Source of the DNA: Actinomycetota bacterium
GTDB lineage: Bacteria > Actinomycetota > Thermoleophilia > Gaiellales > Gaiellaceae
Assembly (NCBI GenBank): GCA_900299235.1
Contig: OMIZ01000142.1
Coordinates: forward strand, 1-61,281
Length of the DNA: 61,281 nt
Reading direction: 5' to 3'
Shown here piece by piece: positions 9,067-17,405 of this stretch; position 1 is the first letter of the stretch; each line of letters starts with the position of its first letter. Below the pieces are notes generated by a model. That model saw only the letters and a list, made by a program, of their open reading frames with translations, searched no databases and was not told the DNA's origin. The translations under genes were made by a program, and so were the position numbers.

Positions 9067-9186
9067 CAGGCCGAGGCCGAGAAGGTCCGCACCAAGCAGG
9101 GCCGAAAGGGCCGGGAGCTGCGAGGTATGGATCTCACCCATCCCCAAGAGCGTACCGAGAGGGGGCAGGCTTGGCAACGCGGACAC
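9052..9186 (-). CDS. Leucine-rich leader peptide of leuA
   Basis: 44 codons from GTG, ending LLGADLLGLGLLLPR then TAG, 75 nt before leuA. Fifteen of 44 residues are leucine, with a run of three just before the stop. The GTG was chosen because GGAGGA lies 9 nt upstream; a shorter version from ATG at 9141 (29 aa, 10 Leu) has only a weak site, and the 72-aa ORF-track version from 9270 would start at or before the proposed -10. Expected role: ribosome stalling when Leu-tRNA is scarce. It could instead be a chance frame, but its composition, ribosome site and position together make that less likely. Confidence 0.65.
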   Translation of the reverse strand: MSALPSLPPLGTLLGMGEIHTSQLPALSALLGADLLGLGLLLPR

Positions 9187-9259
9187 CGATTCGCGTCCTC
9201 CGACCCCAGGATCGGGCTCGTAGAGGGCGCGAGGCAGAACGAAGACTGGCCACGTCTCG

Positions 9260-9265
9260 AGTCTA
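9260..9265 (-). promoter_or_regulatory. Candidate -10 box for the leuA leader transcript
   Basis: TAGACT on the - strand, the same hexamer that precedes the genes at 24328 and 51839. It places the transcript start about 70 nt before the leader GTG. No good -35 is visible (GACACA at an 18-nt spacing at best). Confidence 0.4.
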
Positions 9266-9438
9266 GGCACGAGGCAAGGATCGTGTGTCGGGCTGCCCCG
9301 GCCGCAGCGATCCTGCGGCTAGCACCCGCTCAAAACGCCGACCTCCGAAACAACCGGCGCTCCGGCCCGAGGCTTTCCCACAACGCGTCGCAGAGAAATG
9401 GCTTGTTTCCTGGCCTCAGGCGCCGGCGGATGCCTGGG

Positions 9439-9450
9439 AACCCGAGAACA
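9439..9450. repeat. Direct repeat copy 1 (AACCCGAGAACA)
   Basis: Twelve-base unit shared exactly with the tandem pair at 9543-9566, 104 nt away. Followed by AA as in those copies. Confidence 0.6.
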
Positions 9451-9542
9451 AAGGCGGTTCGGGGAAAAACCCGCGAACACGAAGCCGAGTTTCGGGGAGA
9501 TTCTCGGAAACTGTCGTTTTGCAGGTTTTTTCTAACTGGTCG

Positions 9543-9566
9543 AACCCGAGAACAAACCCGAGAACA
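9543..9566. repeat. Tandem direct repeat copies 2 and 3 (AACCCGAGAACA x2)
   Basis: Two head-to-tail 12-nt copies just after the PIG-L gene stop. With copy 1 they look like a protein-binding array or part of the operon end; no known motif matched. Confidence 0.6.
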
Positions 9567-9574
9567 ACCGACCC

Positions 9575-10210
9575 TTACGTGACGACGCGGTAGACCTGGA
9601 ACACCTCGGCAAAGTCGCGTGCGACGTTCGTGCCGTGGGTGCGCGCCAGGCTCCAGACGTACTCGGCGTTCGCATAACGCCGGTGCATCTGGGAGGCGTA
9701 CTTCTCGAGTGCAGCGACCTTCTTCTCGAGGTGCCGCTCTTCAAGAGCAATGTAGGCCTGGTAGGCGAAGTCGAAGTTGTTCCAGGGGATCTCGTAGCCA
9801 AGGATCGTGGTGTGCTTGAAGGCACGGAGGCCCTCGGCCGCGATCGTCTGGTGATCCTGGTGCACGTCGTGATGCGACGGCTGAAACACGAGGTCGGGCT
9901 TGAACTCCTGCGAGACCTTGATCAGCAGCTCGAGAATGTCCTGCCGGAACTCGGGGAAGCGCCGCACATCGAAGTCGTGAACAGTCAGCTGCGACTCAGG
10001 AATGCCGAGCTCCCCTGTCGCCTCCCGCACCTCACGCGCCAGAGTGTCGGGCGGGAAGCCCGGCGGCAGCGAACGGGTTGCGATCGAGAACGCGATGTAG
10101 CGCACCTCCGCCCCAGCTTCGACGAGACGAGCCATCGTTCCGCCACAGCCGAACTCGCCGTCGTCGGTGTGGGGCGCGAGCACGAGGACTCGCTTGGCAC
10201 CGCCGATCAC
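9575..10210 (-). CDS. PIG-L / LmbE family N-deacetylase
   Basis: 211 aa. Zinc-dependent deacetylase family acting on N-acetylglucosaminyl substrates. The AHTDDGEFGCGG motif (HxDD zinc and base residues) lies near residue 13 and HHDVHQDHQ supplies the third metal ligand. The family includes MshB/BshB of low-molecular-weight thiol synthesis and cell-surface glycan deacetylases. The GTG start overlaps the O-antigen-ligase stop (GTGA). Neighbours favour a surface glycan substrate, but the sulfur operon upstream leaves a thiol role open. Confidence 0.88.
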   Translation of the reverse strand: MIGGAKRVLVLAPHTDDGEFGCGGTMARLVEAGAEVRYIAFSIATRSLPPGFPPDTLAREVREATGELGIPESQLTVHDFDVRRFPEFRQDILELLIKVSQEFKPDLVFQPSHHDVHQDHQTIAAEGLRAFKHTTILGYEIPWNNFDFAYQAYIALEERHLEKKVAALEKYASQMHRRYANAEYVWSLARTHGTNVARDFAEVFQVYRVVT

Positions 10211-11688
10211 GCGCGCTCCTTGAACGCGACGGGCACCAGGGCGAAGAGACTCCAGAAGATCGGGTCCTCAAAGAGCGAGTCGTAGAAGAGGCTGTGCGTC
10301 ACCATCGCTAGCAAGGCTAGTCCGTAGACGAGTCGGACGCGTCCGACAGCGGTTACAACTTCGGTTCCTCGGAACGCGAGACCAAACACGGTCACGAGCA
10401 CCCACGCGAAGATCGCGAGCAGTGGAATGCCACCTTCAGCAGCGATCGTGACCGGCGTGTCGTGCGAGGCGGCGGCCTTCGGCTCCTTGCCCTTGAGGTG
10501 CGTGACCTCCGCGTAGGCACGGCGGAAGCCTCCAGTACCTGCGCCGAAGATCGGACGATCGAACGCGACCTTGAGGCCATTCGACACAAGCTTCGAACGC
10601 CCGCCGGTCGCGTGCGACAGGCCGTGCGTGCCGAGAACCTTGTGACGCACGGCAGGCACGGCAAGCGACCCGAGCGCAAGCACGAGGGCGATTGCGACAA
10701 GGGGTGTCACAGCCCGACGGCCCCACACGACAACAAGGAGTGCCACGAGCACAACCGCGAGGGCGACAAAGCTCGACTGCGAAAACGAGGGTACGAGGCC
10801 CGCAAAGATGATCCCCGTCGCCGAGGCTCCGATCAGGGCGGTTCGGTTGCGGGTGAAGAGGGTCACGACCACTGTGACCGTGAGCGCGACGACAAGGAAG
10901 CGGCCGTAGATCGATGGGTCGTAGAAGACCGAGTTGACACGGTAGAACCAGCTGCTCGGTGCGTAGGCGTTATCGACGATCACCTTTGGATTCCAGAAGA
11001 CGTTGCGGGTGGCGTACTGCCAGAGGCCGATCGCACCGAAGATCGCCGCCATCAGCCCGATCAGCGCGGCGAGGCGGATGTTCCAACGCAGATGCCAACG
11101 AAGCCGTGTCAGCGCAACCGCCAACAGCCCGAACGGCAAGACGAAGAAGAGGAGGTAGATCGCGCCCTGGCGGGGATCGACAGTCCAGAGGTACGAGATG
11201 CCTGTCCACGCAATAAACGCGGCAAGCGGTGTCGAGAGCGCGCCGAGCGGTGGCCCTTCGGGCGTGGCCGGAAGGAGCACGGGCTCACCGTGGATCAGCT
11301 CGACGCTCTGCTCATCAAAGGCCTGCCACGCAAGCGCGAGCGCAGCTGATGCAACAACGAGGTAGAGCGGCAAGAGGAGGTTCGCTGTCGTGTGTCCGAC
11401 GCTCACCGGGATGCGTGCTGGCGCGCACAGCAGCACCGACACCGCAAGCAGCCACGGGCGTCGCACGTAGACCCAGGCGAGCAATGCAGCCACGATCGCA
11501 CCCACGACCGCGGCGGCCGCGTACGCACGGTGGTGACCGGCGGGGGCGAGGTAGAGCACGAGCATTCCCGAACCAATGGCCCAGGCGCCGAGTCCTGCAA
11601 TGCGCTCTCTGCGCCCTGGTCGAAGCACCATCAGCGCGACGCCGAGTGCCCCAATCGTGCCGCCGAACTCTGCGAAGCCCGCACTCAT
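10207..11688 (-). CDS. O-antigen ligase / polymerase-like membrane protein
   Basis: 493 aa with about 12 hydrophobic segments and a large external loop (approx. residues 360-410: GAGTGGFRRAYAEVTHLKG) typical of the Wzy_C / WaaL family. Family members transfer or polymerise undecaprenyl-linked glycans at the outer face of the membrane. Overlaps both neighbours by 4 nt. Confidence 0.82.
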   Translation of the reverse strand: MSAGFAEFGGTIGALGVALMVLRPGRRERIAGLGAWAIGSGMLVLYLAPAGHHRAYAAAAVVGAIVAALLAWVYVRRPWLLAVSVLLCAPARIPVSVGHTTANLLLPLYLVVASAALALAWQAFDEQSVELIHGEPVLLPATPEGPPLGALSTPLAAFIAWTGISYLWTVDPRQGAIYLLFFVLPFGLLAVALTRLRWHLRWNIRLAALIGLMAAIFGAIGLWQYATRNVFWNPKVIVDNAYAPSSWFYRVNSVFYDPSIYGRFLVVALTVTVVVTLFTRNRTALIGASATGIIFAGLVPSFSQSSFVALAVVLVALLVVVWGRRAVTPLVAIALVLALGSLAVPAVRHKVLGTHGLSHATGGRSKLVSNGLKVAFDRPIFGAGTGGFRRAYAEVTHLKGKEPKAAASHDTPVTIAAEGGIPLLAIFAWVLVTVFGLAFRGTEVVTAVGRVRLVYGLALLAMVTHSLFYDSLFEDPIFWSLFALVPVAFKERA

Positions 11689-12608
11689 CTGACGTTCACC
11701 ACTGTGCGGGCGGCGTGTGTGCCGACCTTCACGTAGAGGGTGTACGTCCCGGGCGTCGTCGGCGCAGTGAACGTCAGTTGACCGGCGGGGAAGTGCCCCT
11801 GCACTCCGGCAAACAGCCAGGCGACAGACTTTGCGTCGGTCTTCGCCGAGACGGAGAACGATCCGCCAGGCGCGACCGAGACGCTTGAGGGTGAGACGCT
11901 CACATACGCCACGCGAACCTCGCCGGCCGTGACCGGCTTGGTGTGATTGCCGGCAGCGTCCTCGGCCGACACAAGGAGCCGATAGAGCCCCGCACGGGCT
12001 GCTCGCTGGCCAAATCGTCCGTACCAGACGAGGCGCCCTCGCACAGGCTGGAACCGCGTGTATTCGACAGCGCCATGACCGGCGACGATCAGGATCGCGT
12101 GGGCAGCACCGTTCAGCCGATAGCCAACGTAGACCGCTGGATTCACGACGTCTCCGTCAGGCGAGATCGTCGCGGGAGCGACGCCGAGTGGCGTGATCTC
12201 CGGCGCCGTCGTGTCGAGCACGATCGGATTTGGCAGACGAATCGTGTCGTGTGCTGCAGCCAGGTGCACCACCGGGTCGTAGGTGCCGTCAGGAAGCGTC
12301 AAGCCATCCGCGGTTCGACCGCGAAACACAACCGACACGCGCCCTGCGCGGAAACGCCGGTTCTCGGCGAGCGTCGCGACGCGCTGGCCACGACGTTCGA
12401 TCCAGATGCTCACCCGTTGCGTCTTGCGTAGGTGAAATGCGATGTGCGCCACGTTCGTCGCGCACCTGCAGGTCGGCGAAAACGTCTTGTCAACCGCTGT
12501 GTCCGAGATCGGCGCCAGCTCAAGTTTCGCGCCCTGCGTCAACGCGAAGGCACCCGCCGTTGCTGCGAGGAGAACGAGAAGCAATGCGGTCGAAGACAGC
12601 CGGGCCAC
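11685..12608 (-). CDS. Secreted protein with FlgD/Ig-like domains
   Basis: 307 aa. Residues 1-25 form a signal peptide (LSSTALLLVLLAATAGAFA). The body has a FlgD-Ig-like repeat (RRGQRVATLAENRRFRAGRVSVVFRGR...LPDGTYDPVV), a second one after DTTAPEI, and a C-terminal Ig-like domain (VSVSPSSVSVAPGGSFSVSA...GTYTLYVKVG). No catalytic motif. Likely an exported structural or binding protein linked to the adjacent glycan polymerase. Start overlaps nothing upstream (12-nt gap); stop overlaps the next gene by 4 nt. Confidence 0.72.
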   Translation of the reverse strand: MARLSSTALLLVLLAATAGAFALTQGAKLELAPISDTAVDKTFSPTCRCATNVAHIAFHLRKTQRVSIWIERRGQRVATLAENRRFRAGRVSVVFRGRTADGLTLPDGTYDPVVHLAAAHDTIRLPNPIVLDTTAPEITPLGVAPATISPDGDVVNPAVYVGYRLNGAAHAILIVAGHGAVEYTRFQPVRGRLVWYGRFGQRAARAGLYRLLVSAEDAAGNHTKPVTAGEVRVAYVSVSPSSVSVAPGGSFSVSAKTDAKSVAWLFAGVQGHFPAGQLTFTAPTTPGTYTLYVKVGTHAARTVVNVR

Positions 12609-12620
12609 GGCCCGCGGATT

Positions 12621-13499
12621 CTACGCCTGGCTGGACGAGGTGACGGCCGGAGCCTGCGGACGTCGCAGCCACTTGACACCCCAGACCGCTAGAGCGATCG
12701 CCCCAACGGCGAGTGCGGCGACGATGATCCAGCTCGCATACGGCACGGCGACGAGCTTGATCCCGGACAACACGAGGATCACTCCGAACGCGACGCGTAG
12801 CTCCCGATCGGGCACGCGAACTGAGAGATGCGAGCCAATCAGCACTCCCGGGATCGAACCGACAAGCAGCCACCGCATCGCGTGCGTGTCCACGTCGCCA
12901 TGAATGAGGTGCGAGACGCCTGCGACCCAGAGGAGCGCCGCAGCGTGAAACATGTCGGTACCGACCATCCGACGCGACGTAATCGGATACGCGAAGAGCA
13001 TGGCCAGACCAAAAAACGTGCCCGACCCAACGGAGGTGAGGCCAACAACGAACCCGCCGGCTGCACCGATCGCAACCGCAATCACCTTGTCTCGCGTCGT
13101 GAGATAGACAAACGGGCGGTCACCCCGCGCTCGAACGAAGGTCTTTGCAAGGAAGCCGAGGCCGCCGACGACGAGGGCGCCGCCAACGACCTTCTGTAGC
13201 GTCGACATCGACGAGTCGCCGATCTCTCGGGCGGCCTCAACCCCGAGAAGCGAAAGTGGCGCCGACCCGCACAGCATCCAGAGCCCGAGCCTGGCGTGAA
13301 CCGTTCCGAGCTGGCGGTGCCGAATAGCACCGAGGGTCTTGAAGATCGCCCCATGGAGGATGTCCGTGCCGACTGCAACTTTCGCGTTGAAGTTGAAGAG
13401 CAGAATCAGGATCGGCGTCATCAGCGATCCGCCGCCCATTCCAGTCATGCCAACAAGGATTCCGACCAGGAGGCCGGCGAGCGAAAACTCCCAGGTCAC
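12621..13499 (-). CDS. TauE/SafE family anion permease
   Basis: 292 aa, about 8 membrane segments. GILVGMTGMGGGSLMTPILILLF and the internal repeat GLTSVGSGTFFGLAMLF are the paired glycine motifs of the TauE/SafE family, whose members move sulfite, sulfoacetate, taurine or related anions. It lies in the sulfate-assimilation run and overlaps the DUF4395 gene by 4 nt, so sulfite or sulfonate transport is the most likely role; direction cannot be told. Confidence 0.86.
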   Translation of the reverse strand: MTWEFSLAGLLVGILVGMTGMGGGSLMTPILILLFNFNAKVAVGTDILHGAIFKTLGAIRHRQLGTVHARLGLWMLCGSAPLSLLGVEAAREIGDSSMSTLQKVVGGALVVGGLGFLAKTFVRARGDRPFVYLTTRDKVIAVAIGAAGGFVVGLTSVGSGTFFGLAMLFAYPITSRRMVGTDMFHAAALLWVAGVSHLIHGDVDTHAMRWLLVGSIPGVLIGSHLSVRVPDRELRVAFGVILVLSGIKLVAVPYASWIIVAALAVGAIALAVWGVKWLRRPQAPAVTSSSQA

Positions 13500-13984
13500 G
13501 AACGAGGCGCACCCGGAATCGGGCAGGACACAAACGGGTGCCCACGGAGCCGACAGCTCAGCTTGTATGCCTCGCAGCCCGTGCAGAAGCCGGTGATCGC
13601 TGCAAGCAGTGCGAGCACTGCGACAAGGCCGCCGAAGACGATGCCCGCGGTCGTCCAGCCGACGGCGTAACAGATCGACGCGACCGTCAGTACCGCAAAG
13701 CCGACCATGTTCGCCACGCGCGGCGGGCGTGAATCCTCAAGCGGCCCCTCACCGAAGCGTGGCTGAATCACCTGAAAGTAGGTGACACACGGGATGCAGT
13801 AGCGGCGACCGAGCGTGAGACCGACGAGAAGCTGCAGTGCGAGCAGTGCCAGGAGGAACCACCAGCCAGTGATGAGGGCGACGACGGAGAGCACGCCGAT
13901 CACCGTTTGGTTGAACCGTGGCGCGCGCGAGTCGATCACGTCGAGATCGCGATATGGATGGGCGATGCGTGGGCGGTTGGTCAT
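13496..13984 (-). CDS. DUF4395 membrane protein
   Basis: 162 aa with about four hydrophobic segments. IDSRAPRFNQTVIGVLSV and GFCTGCEAYKLSCRLRG are DUF4395 hallmarks; a second cysteine pair lies in RYCIPCVTY. The CxxC pairs suggest thiol or metal chemistry, possibly sulfur transfer at the membrane; function unknown. Coupled by 4-nt overlaps to cysN upstream and the TauE gene downstream, which ties it to sulfur metabolism. Confidence 0.8.
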   Translation of the reverse strand: MTNRPRIAHPYRDLDVIDSRAPRFNQTVIGVLSVVALITGWWFLLALLALQLLVGLTLGRRYCIPCVTYFQVIQPRFGEGPLEDSRPPRVANMVGFAVLTVASICYAVGWTTAGIVFGGLVAVLALLAAITGFCTGCEAYKLSCRLRGHPFVSCPIPGAPRS

Positions 13985-15273
13985 GAAGCCTCCAGAATCA
14001 TTCCGGCCCCAACCGTCTCGTTCGTTGCCTCGTCGATGAGGATGAACGCTCCAGTGGCGCGATTGCGGCTGAACGCGTCGACAGCGAGCGGCTCGGAGAG
14101 GCGCAGCTTGACGACAGCCAGGTCGTTGAGTTCGAGCTTGCTCGGCGCCGGCTGATCGACGAGCGTGGTGATGTCGACGACGGAGACGAGCTCGTCGACG
14201 ATCGCGCGAACGTTGCGGGTCGTGTGCTTGATGCCGAGTGTCGCGCGCCCTTCGAGTGGGCGTTCACTCATCCAGCAGAGCTTGGCCGTAAGCTCGCGGG
14301 CAACGGTCGGAGGTCGGTCAGGATCGGCGAGCATGTCGCCGCGTCCGACGTCAACATCATCTTCCAGCCGGATCGTCACCGACTGTGGCGCCGCGGCCGC
14401 CTCGAGCTCACCATCAAGGGTCTCGACGGCGGCGACGCGCGAGCGACGGCCCGAAGGAAGCACAACCACGTCGTCGCCCGGCCGCCACACGCCGCCCGCA
14501 ACCTGGCCGGCGTACCCGCGGTAGTCGTGGAACTCGTCGGCCATCGGCCGAATCACCCATTGCACCGGGAAGCGCCTGTCCTCGAGGTTCTTGTCGGCCG
14601 AGATTTCGAGCGTCTCAAGGTGTTCGAGCAACGTCGGCCCACTCCACCACGGCATGCCGTCACCGGCTTCAACGACGTTGTCGCCGCGCAGTGCCGACAT
14701 CGGGATCGCCCGCATGTCGTGTAGGCCAAGCGCATCGGCGAGCTCGCGTAGGTCTGACTCGATCTCGGCGAAACGATCCTGCGAGAAGTCGACGAGATCC
14801 ATCTTGTTCACCGCAACAACGATGTGCGGGATCTCGAGCATCGCTGCGATGTAGCTGTGACGACGCGTCTGCTCGACCACGCCGTTTCGTGCATCGACAA
14901 GGATCACGGCAACGTGGGCAGTCGAGGCGCCCGTCACCATGTTGCGCGTGTACTGCACGTGACCGGGAGCGTCGGCGAGCTGGAAGCGGCGGCGCGGCGT
15001 CACGAACGAGCGATAAGCAACGTCGATCGTGATGCCCTGCTCGCGCTCGGCACGGAGACCGTCGGTGAGCAGCGCGAGGTTGACGTACCCGTCGCCACGG
15101 CGCTGCGAGGTCTCCTCGATCGCCTCCATCTGATCGGCGAGGATCTGCTTGGTGTCGTAGAGCAGGCGACCGATCAGGGTCGACTTACCGTCATCGACGG
15201 AGCCAGCGGTTACGAGGCGCAGGAGCTCCGCCTGCATCATCTCCTCGGAGATCGGATCAGAAATAGCCGACAC
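13981..15273 (-). CDS. cysN: Sulfate adenylyltransferase GTPase subunit
   Basis: 430 aa from GTG 15273. The ORF track extends to 15399, but GGAGGA lies 8 nt before this GTG and the extra 42 residues are cysD sequence in another frame. EF-Tu-like G domain: P-loop AGSVDDGKST, DAPGH and NKMD, then beta-barrel domains. GTP hydrolysis drives APS formation by CysD. There is no fused APS kinase; a separate cysC is present. It overlaps the cysD end by 17 nt. Confidence 0.95.
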   Translation of the reverse strand: MSAISDPISEEMMQAELLRLVTAGSVDDGKSTLIGRLLYDTKQILADQMEAIEETSQRRGDGYVNLALLTDGLRAEREQGITIDVAYRSFVTPRRRFQLADAPGHVQYTRNMVTGASTAHVAVILVDARNGVVEQTRRHSYIAAMLEIPHIVVAVNKMDLVDFSQDRFAEIESDLRELADALGLHDMRAIPMSALRGDNVVEAGDGMPWWSGPTLLEHLETLEISADKNLEDRRFPVQWVIRPMADEFHDYRGYAGQVAGGVWRPGDDVVVLPSGRRSRVAAVETLDGELEAAAAPQSVTIRLEDDVDVGRGDMLADPDRPPTVARELTAKLCWMSERPLEGRATLGIKHTTRNVRAIVDELVSVVDITTLVDQPAPSKLELNDLAVVKLRLSEPLAVDAFSRNRATGAFILIDEATNETVGAGMILEAS

Positions 15274-16177
15274 GCTTACGGTCCTCCATTGCTGCCTCGG
15301 AAACACGGTCGTCGGCGCGGGTTTCGCCACGCTCGGTGATGCGGGTTGCAGCGATCTCGGCGACAACCTGGTCGATCGTCGCGGCCGTTGACTCGACACC
15401 GCCCGTACAGGTCATGTCGCCAACGGTGCGGAACCGAACGTCGAGCTCAAATGGGTCTTCGCCCGGAAGCCGCTCAACGTACGGCGAAACGGCGTACAGC
15501 ATGTTGTCGCGGCGGAAGACCTCACGCTTGTGGGAGAAGTAGATCGACGGCAGCTCAAGGTTCTCACGTGCGACGTACTGCCACACATCGAGTTCCGTCC
15601 AGTTCGAGATCGGGAAGACGCGGATCTGCTCGCCCTTCCGGATGCGCGCGTTGTAGAGGTTCCAGAGCTCGGGACGTTGCGCCCGCGGATTCCACTGGCC
15701 GAAGTCGTCGCGGAAGCTGAAGATCCGCTCCTTCGCGCGGGCCTTCTCCTCGTCGCGACGCGCACCACCCATCGCTGCGTCGAACTGATGCTCCTGGATC
15801 GCGTCGAGCAAGGTGACGGTCTGGAGCTGGTTGCGTGACGCGCGCGGACCGGTCTGCTCGACGGCGCGGCCCTTGTCGATCGAGTCCTGAACGCTCGCGA
15901 CGATCAGACGCTCGCCTAGCTCGGCGACACGACGGTCTCGATACTCGATGACCTCGGGGAAGTTGTGGCCCGTGTCGACGTGCATCACCGGGAACGGGAA
16001 CTTGCCCGGACGGAACGCCTTCTCGGCGAGCCGCAGCAACACGATCGAGTCCTTGCCGCCCGAGAAGAGCAGGACGGGGCGCTCACGCTCAGCCGCGATC
16101 TCGCGAATAATGTGGATCGCCTCGGCCTCAAGCTCATCCAGATGGGAGAGCACGTGTGGCTGGGTCAAGGCGGTCAT
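15257..16177 (-). CDS. cysD: Sulfate adenylyltransferase catalytic subunit
   Basis: 306 aa. The PP-loop ATP pyrophosphatase motif LLFSGGKDSIVLLRL near residue 38 binds ATP; the C-terminal MEDRKRVGYF tail is typical of CysD. Forms APS from sulfate and ATP with CysN. The start overlaps the cysC stop by 4 nt. Confidence 0.96.
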   Translation of the reverse strand: MTALTQPHVLSHLDELEAEAIHIIREIAAERERPVLLFSGGKDSIVLLRLAEKAFRPGKFPFPVMHVDTGHNFPEVIEYRDRRVAELGERLIVASVQDSIDKGRAVEQTGPRASRNQLQTVTLLDAIQEHQFDAAMGGARRDEEKARAKERIFSFRDDFGQWNPRAQRPELWNLYNARIRKGEQIRVFPISNWTELDVWQYVARENLELPSIYFSHKREVFRRDNMLYAVSPYVERLPGEDPFELDVRFRTVGDMTCTGGVESTAATIDQVVAEIAATRITERGETRADDRVSEAAMEDRKRVGYF

Positions 16178-16725
16178 GCAGTCACCTCCGCAGGGTCGAG
16201 CAGATCGTTGTCAACGAGGTAGTCAAGGACGATTGCTGCCGCCTCGTCGGGCGTGCGGCCTTCGGTCGTCAGGACGATCTCGGCGTGCTCAGGCGCTTCG
16301 TAGGGATCGGAGACACCCGTGAACTCCGGAATCTCGCCCGCGAACGCCTTGGCGTACAGGCCCTTCGGGTCGCGACGGGCGCACTCCTCAAGCGACGTTG
16401 CCACGTAGACCTCGATAAACGGCACGTGCTCCTCGGCGAGCGCGCGAGCCTTGCGGCGAGCAGCGGCGTACGGGGAGATCGCGGAGACGACGACGCCACC
16501 GCCTGCGCGTGCGACGCGCGAGGCCACCCACCCGATGCGCTCGATGTTGAGATCGCGATCTTCCTTCGAGAAGCCAAGACCCTTCGAGAGATGCTCGCGT
16601 ACAACATCGCCGTCGAGTCGCTCGACCGTGATCCCGCGCGCCTCGAGCTCGGTCGCGACGATCCCGGCCACGGTCGACTTACCGGCTCCCGAGAGGCCGG
16701 TGAGCCACAGCACGAAGCCGCTCAC
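16174..16725 (-). CDS. cysC: Adenylylsulfate kinase
   Basis: 183 aa. P-loop LTGLSGAGKSTVAG at residues ~7-19 and FIEVYVATSLEECARRDPKGLY typical of APS kinases. Converts APS to PAPS. Stand-alone, in contrast to the CysNC fusion of mycobacteria. Next to an Fe-S type reductase that may use APS directly, so its PAPS could serve sulfation. GTG start overlapping cysH by 4 nt. Confidence 0.95.
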   Translation of the reverse strand: MSGFVLWLTGLSGAGKSTVAGIVATELEARGITVERLDGDVVREHLSKGLGFSKEDRDLNIERIGWVASRVARAGGGVVVSAISPYAAARRKARALAEEHVPFIEVYVATSLEECARRDPKGLYAKAFAGEIPEFTGVSDPYEAPEHAEIVLTTEGRTPDEAAAIVLDYLVDNDLLDPAEVTA

Positions 16726-17405
16726 GCCTCGACCTCAACCGGCTCGTCGACGTGCAATCCGCACTCGGTCTTGTCGAGACCCGCCCAGCGGCCCTCGCGA
16801 CCCTCGCCCGGGTTGGTGCAATGGATGCAGCCGATCGAGGCGTAGCCCTTGTCGTGCAGTTCGTTGTACGGCAGGTCGCGCGCGCGGACGTACTCCCAGC
16901 AGCGCGCGTCGTCCCAGTCGGCGAGCGGGTTGGCCTTCCACAGTTCGTGCTGCTCGTCCCAGCCAACCTTGGGCGCATTCGCGCGAGTCGGTGATTGATC
17001 TCGACGCAGACCTGTGATCCACCCATCGAGATCAGCGAGCGCACGGCCGAGAGGCTCAACCTTGCGGATCGCGCAACAGAGCGTTGCGTTCGACGCCCAC
17101 AGAGCGTCTCCGTGGGCTGCAGCCTGGCGCCCAAGCGACGGCCCCTCGTACACCTCGATCTTCGTGTTGTAGCGCTGCTCGACCTGGCGCCACACGGCGT
17201 AGGTCTCCGGGAAGAGGACGTGCGTATCGAGCGCGAACACGCGGGCCTTCGGCTCGATCGCAAAGAGCATGTCCAGCAGCACTGCCTCTTCCTTCTGGAA
17301 TGAGCAGGCGAGTGAGACGCGGCCCGGGAATGTCTCGAGGAACGTTGCGAGGATCTCCTCCGCCGTTGCCGTCTCCCAGTCGCGCTCAGGAAGCGTTGCC
17401 GCCAA
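16722..17405 (-). CDS. cysH: Adenylylsulfate (APS) reductase, [4Fe-4S] type
   Basis: 227 aa. PP-loop-like reductase reducing activated sulfate to sulfite. Cys110-Cys111 (ATLCCAIRK) and Cys193/Cys196 (GCIHCT) form the CC...CxxC set binding the [4Fe-4S] cluster of the APS-reducing class, and Cys215 in KTECGLH is the catalytic thiol. Electron donor would be thioredoxin. It overlaps the phosphosulfolactate synthase gene by 20 nt. No sulfite reductase gene is in the window. Confidence 0.94.
   Translation of the reverse strand: MAATLPERDWETATAEEILATFLETFPGRVSLACSFQKEEAVLLDMLFAIEPKARVFALDTHVLFPETYAVWRQVEQRYNTKIEVYEGPSLGRQAAAHGDALWASNATLCCAIRKVEPLGRALADLDGWITGLRRDQSPTRANAPKVGWDEQHELWKANPLADWDDARCWEYVRARDLPYNELHDKGYASIGCIHCTNPGEGREGRWAGLDKTECGLHVDEPVEVEA

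Larger units (their letters stand above)
9187..9574. other. 388-nt intergenic region, repeats and hairpins, no gene
   Basis: Between the PIG-L stop and the leader ORF. Besides the leader promoter it holds three copies of AACCCGAGAACA, a bulged hairpin GTTCG-GGG-AAAAA-CCC-g-CGAAC at 9457-9478, and an imperfect palindrome AGTTTC...GAAACT at 9488-9512 followed on the + strand by a T-run (GGTTTTTTC). One hairpin probably terminates the long PIG-L operon. No convincing ORF. Confidence 0.6.

Noticed and set aside
8014-9582. 522-aa + strand ORF antisense to leuA
   Set aside because: leuA on the - strand is unmistakable; the + frame has no recognisable domain and crosses the leader and repeat region.
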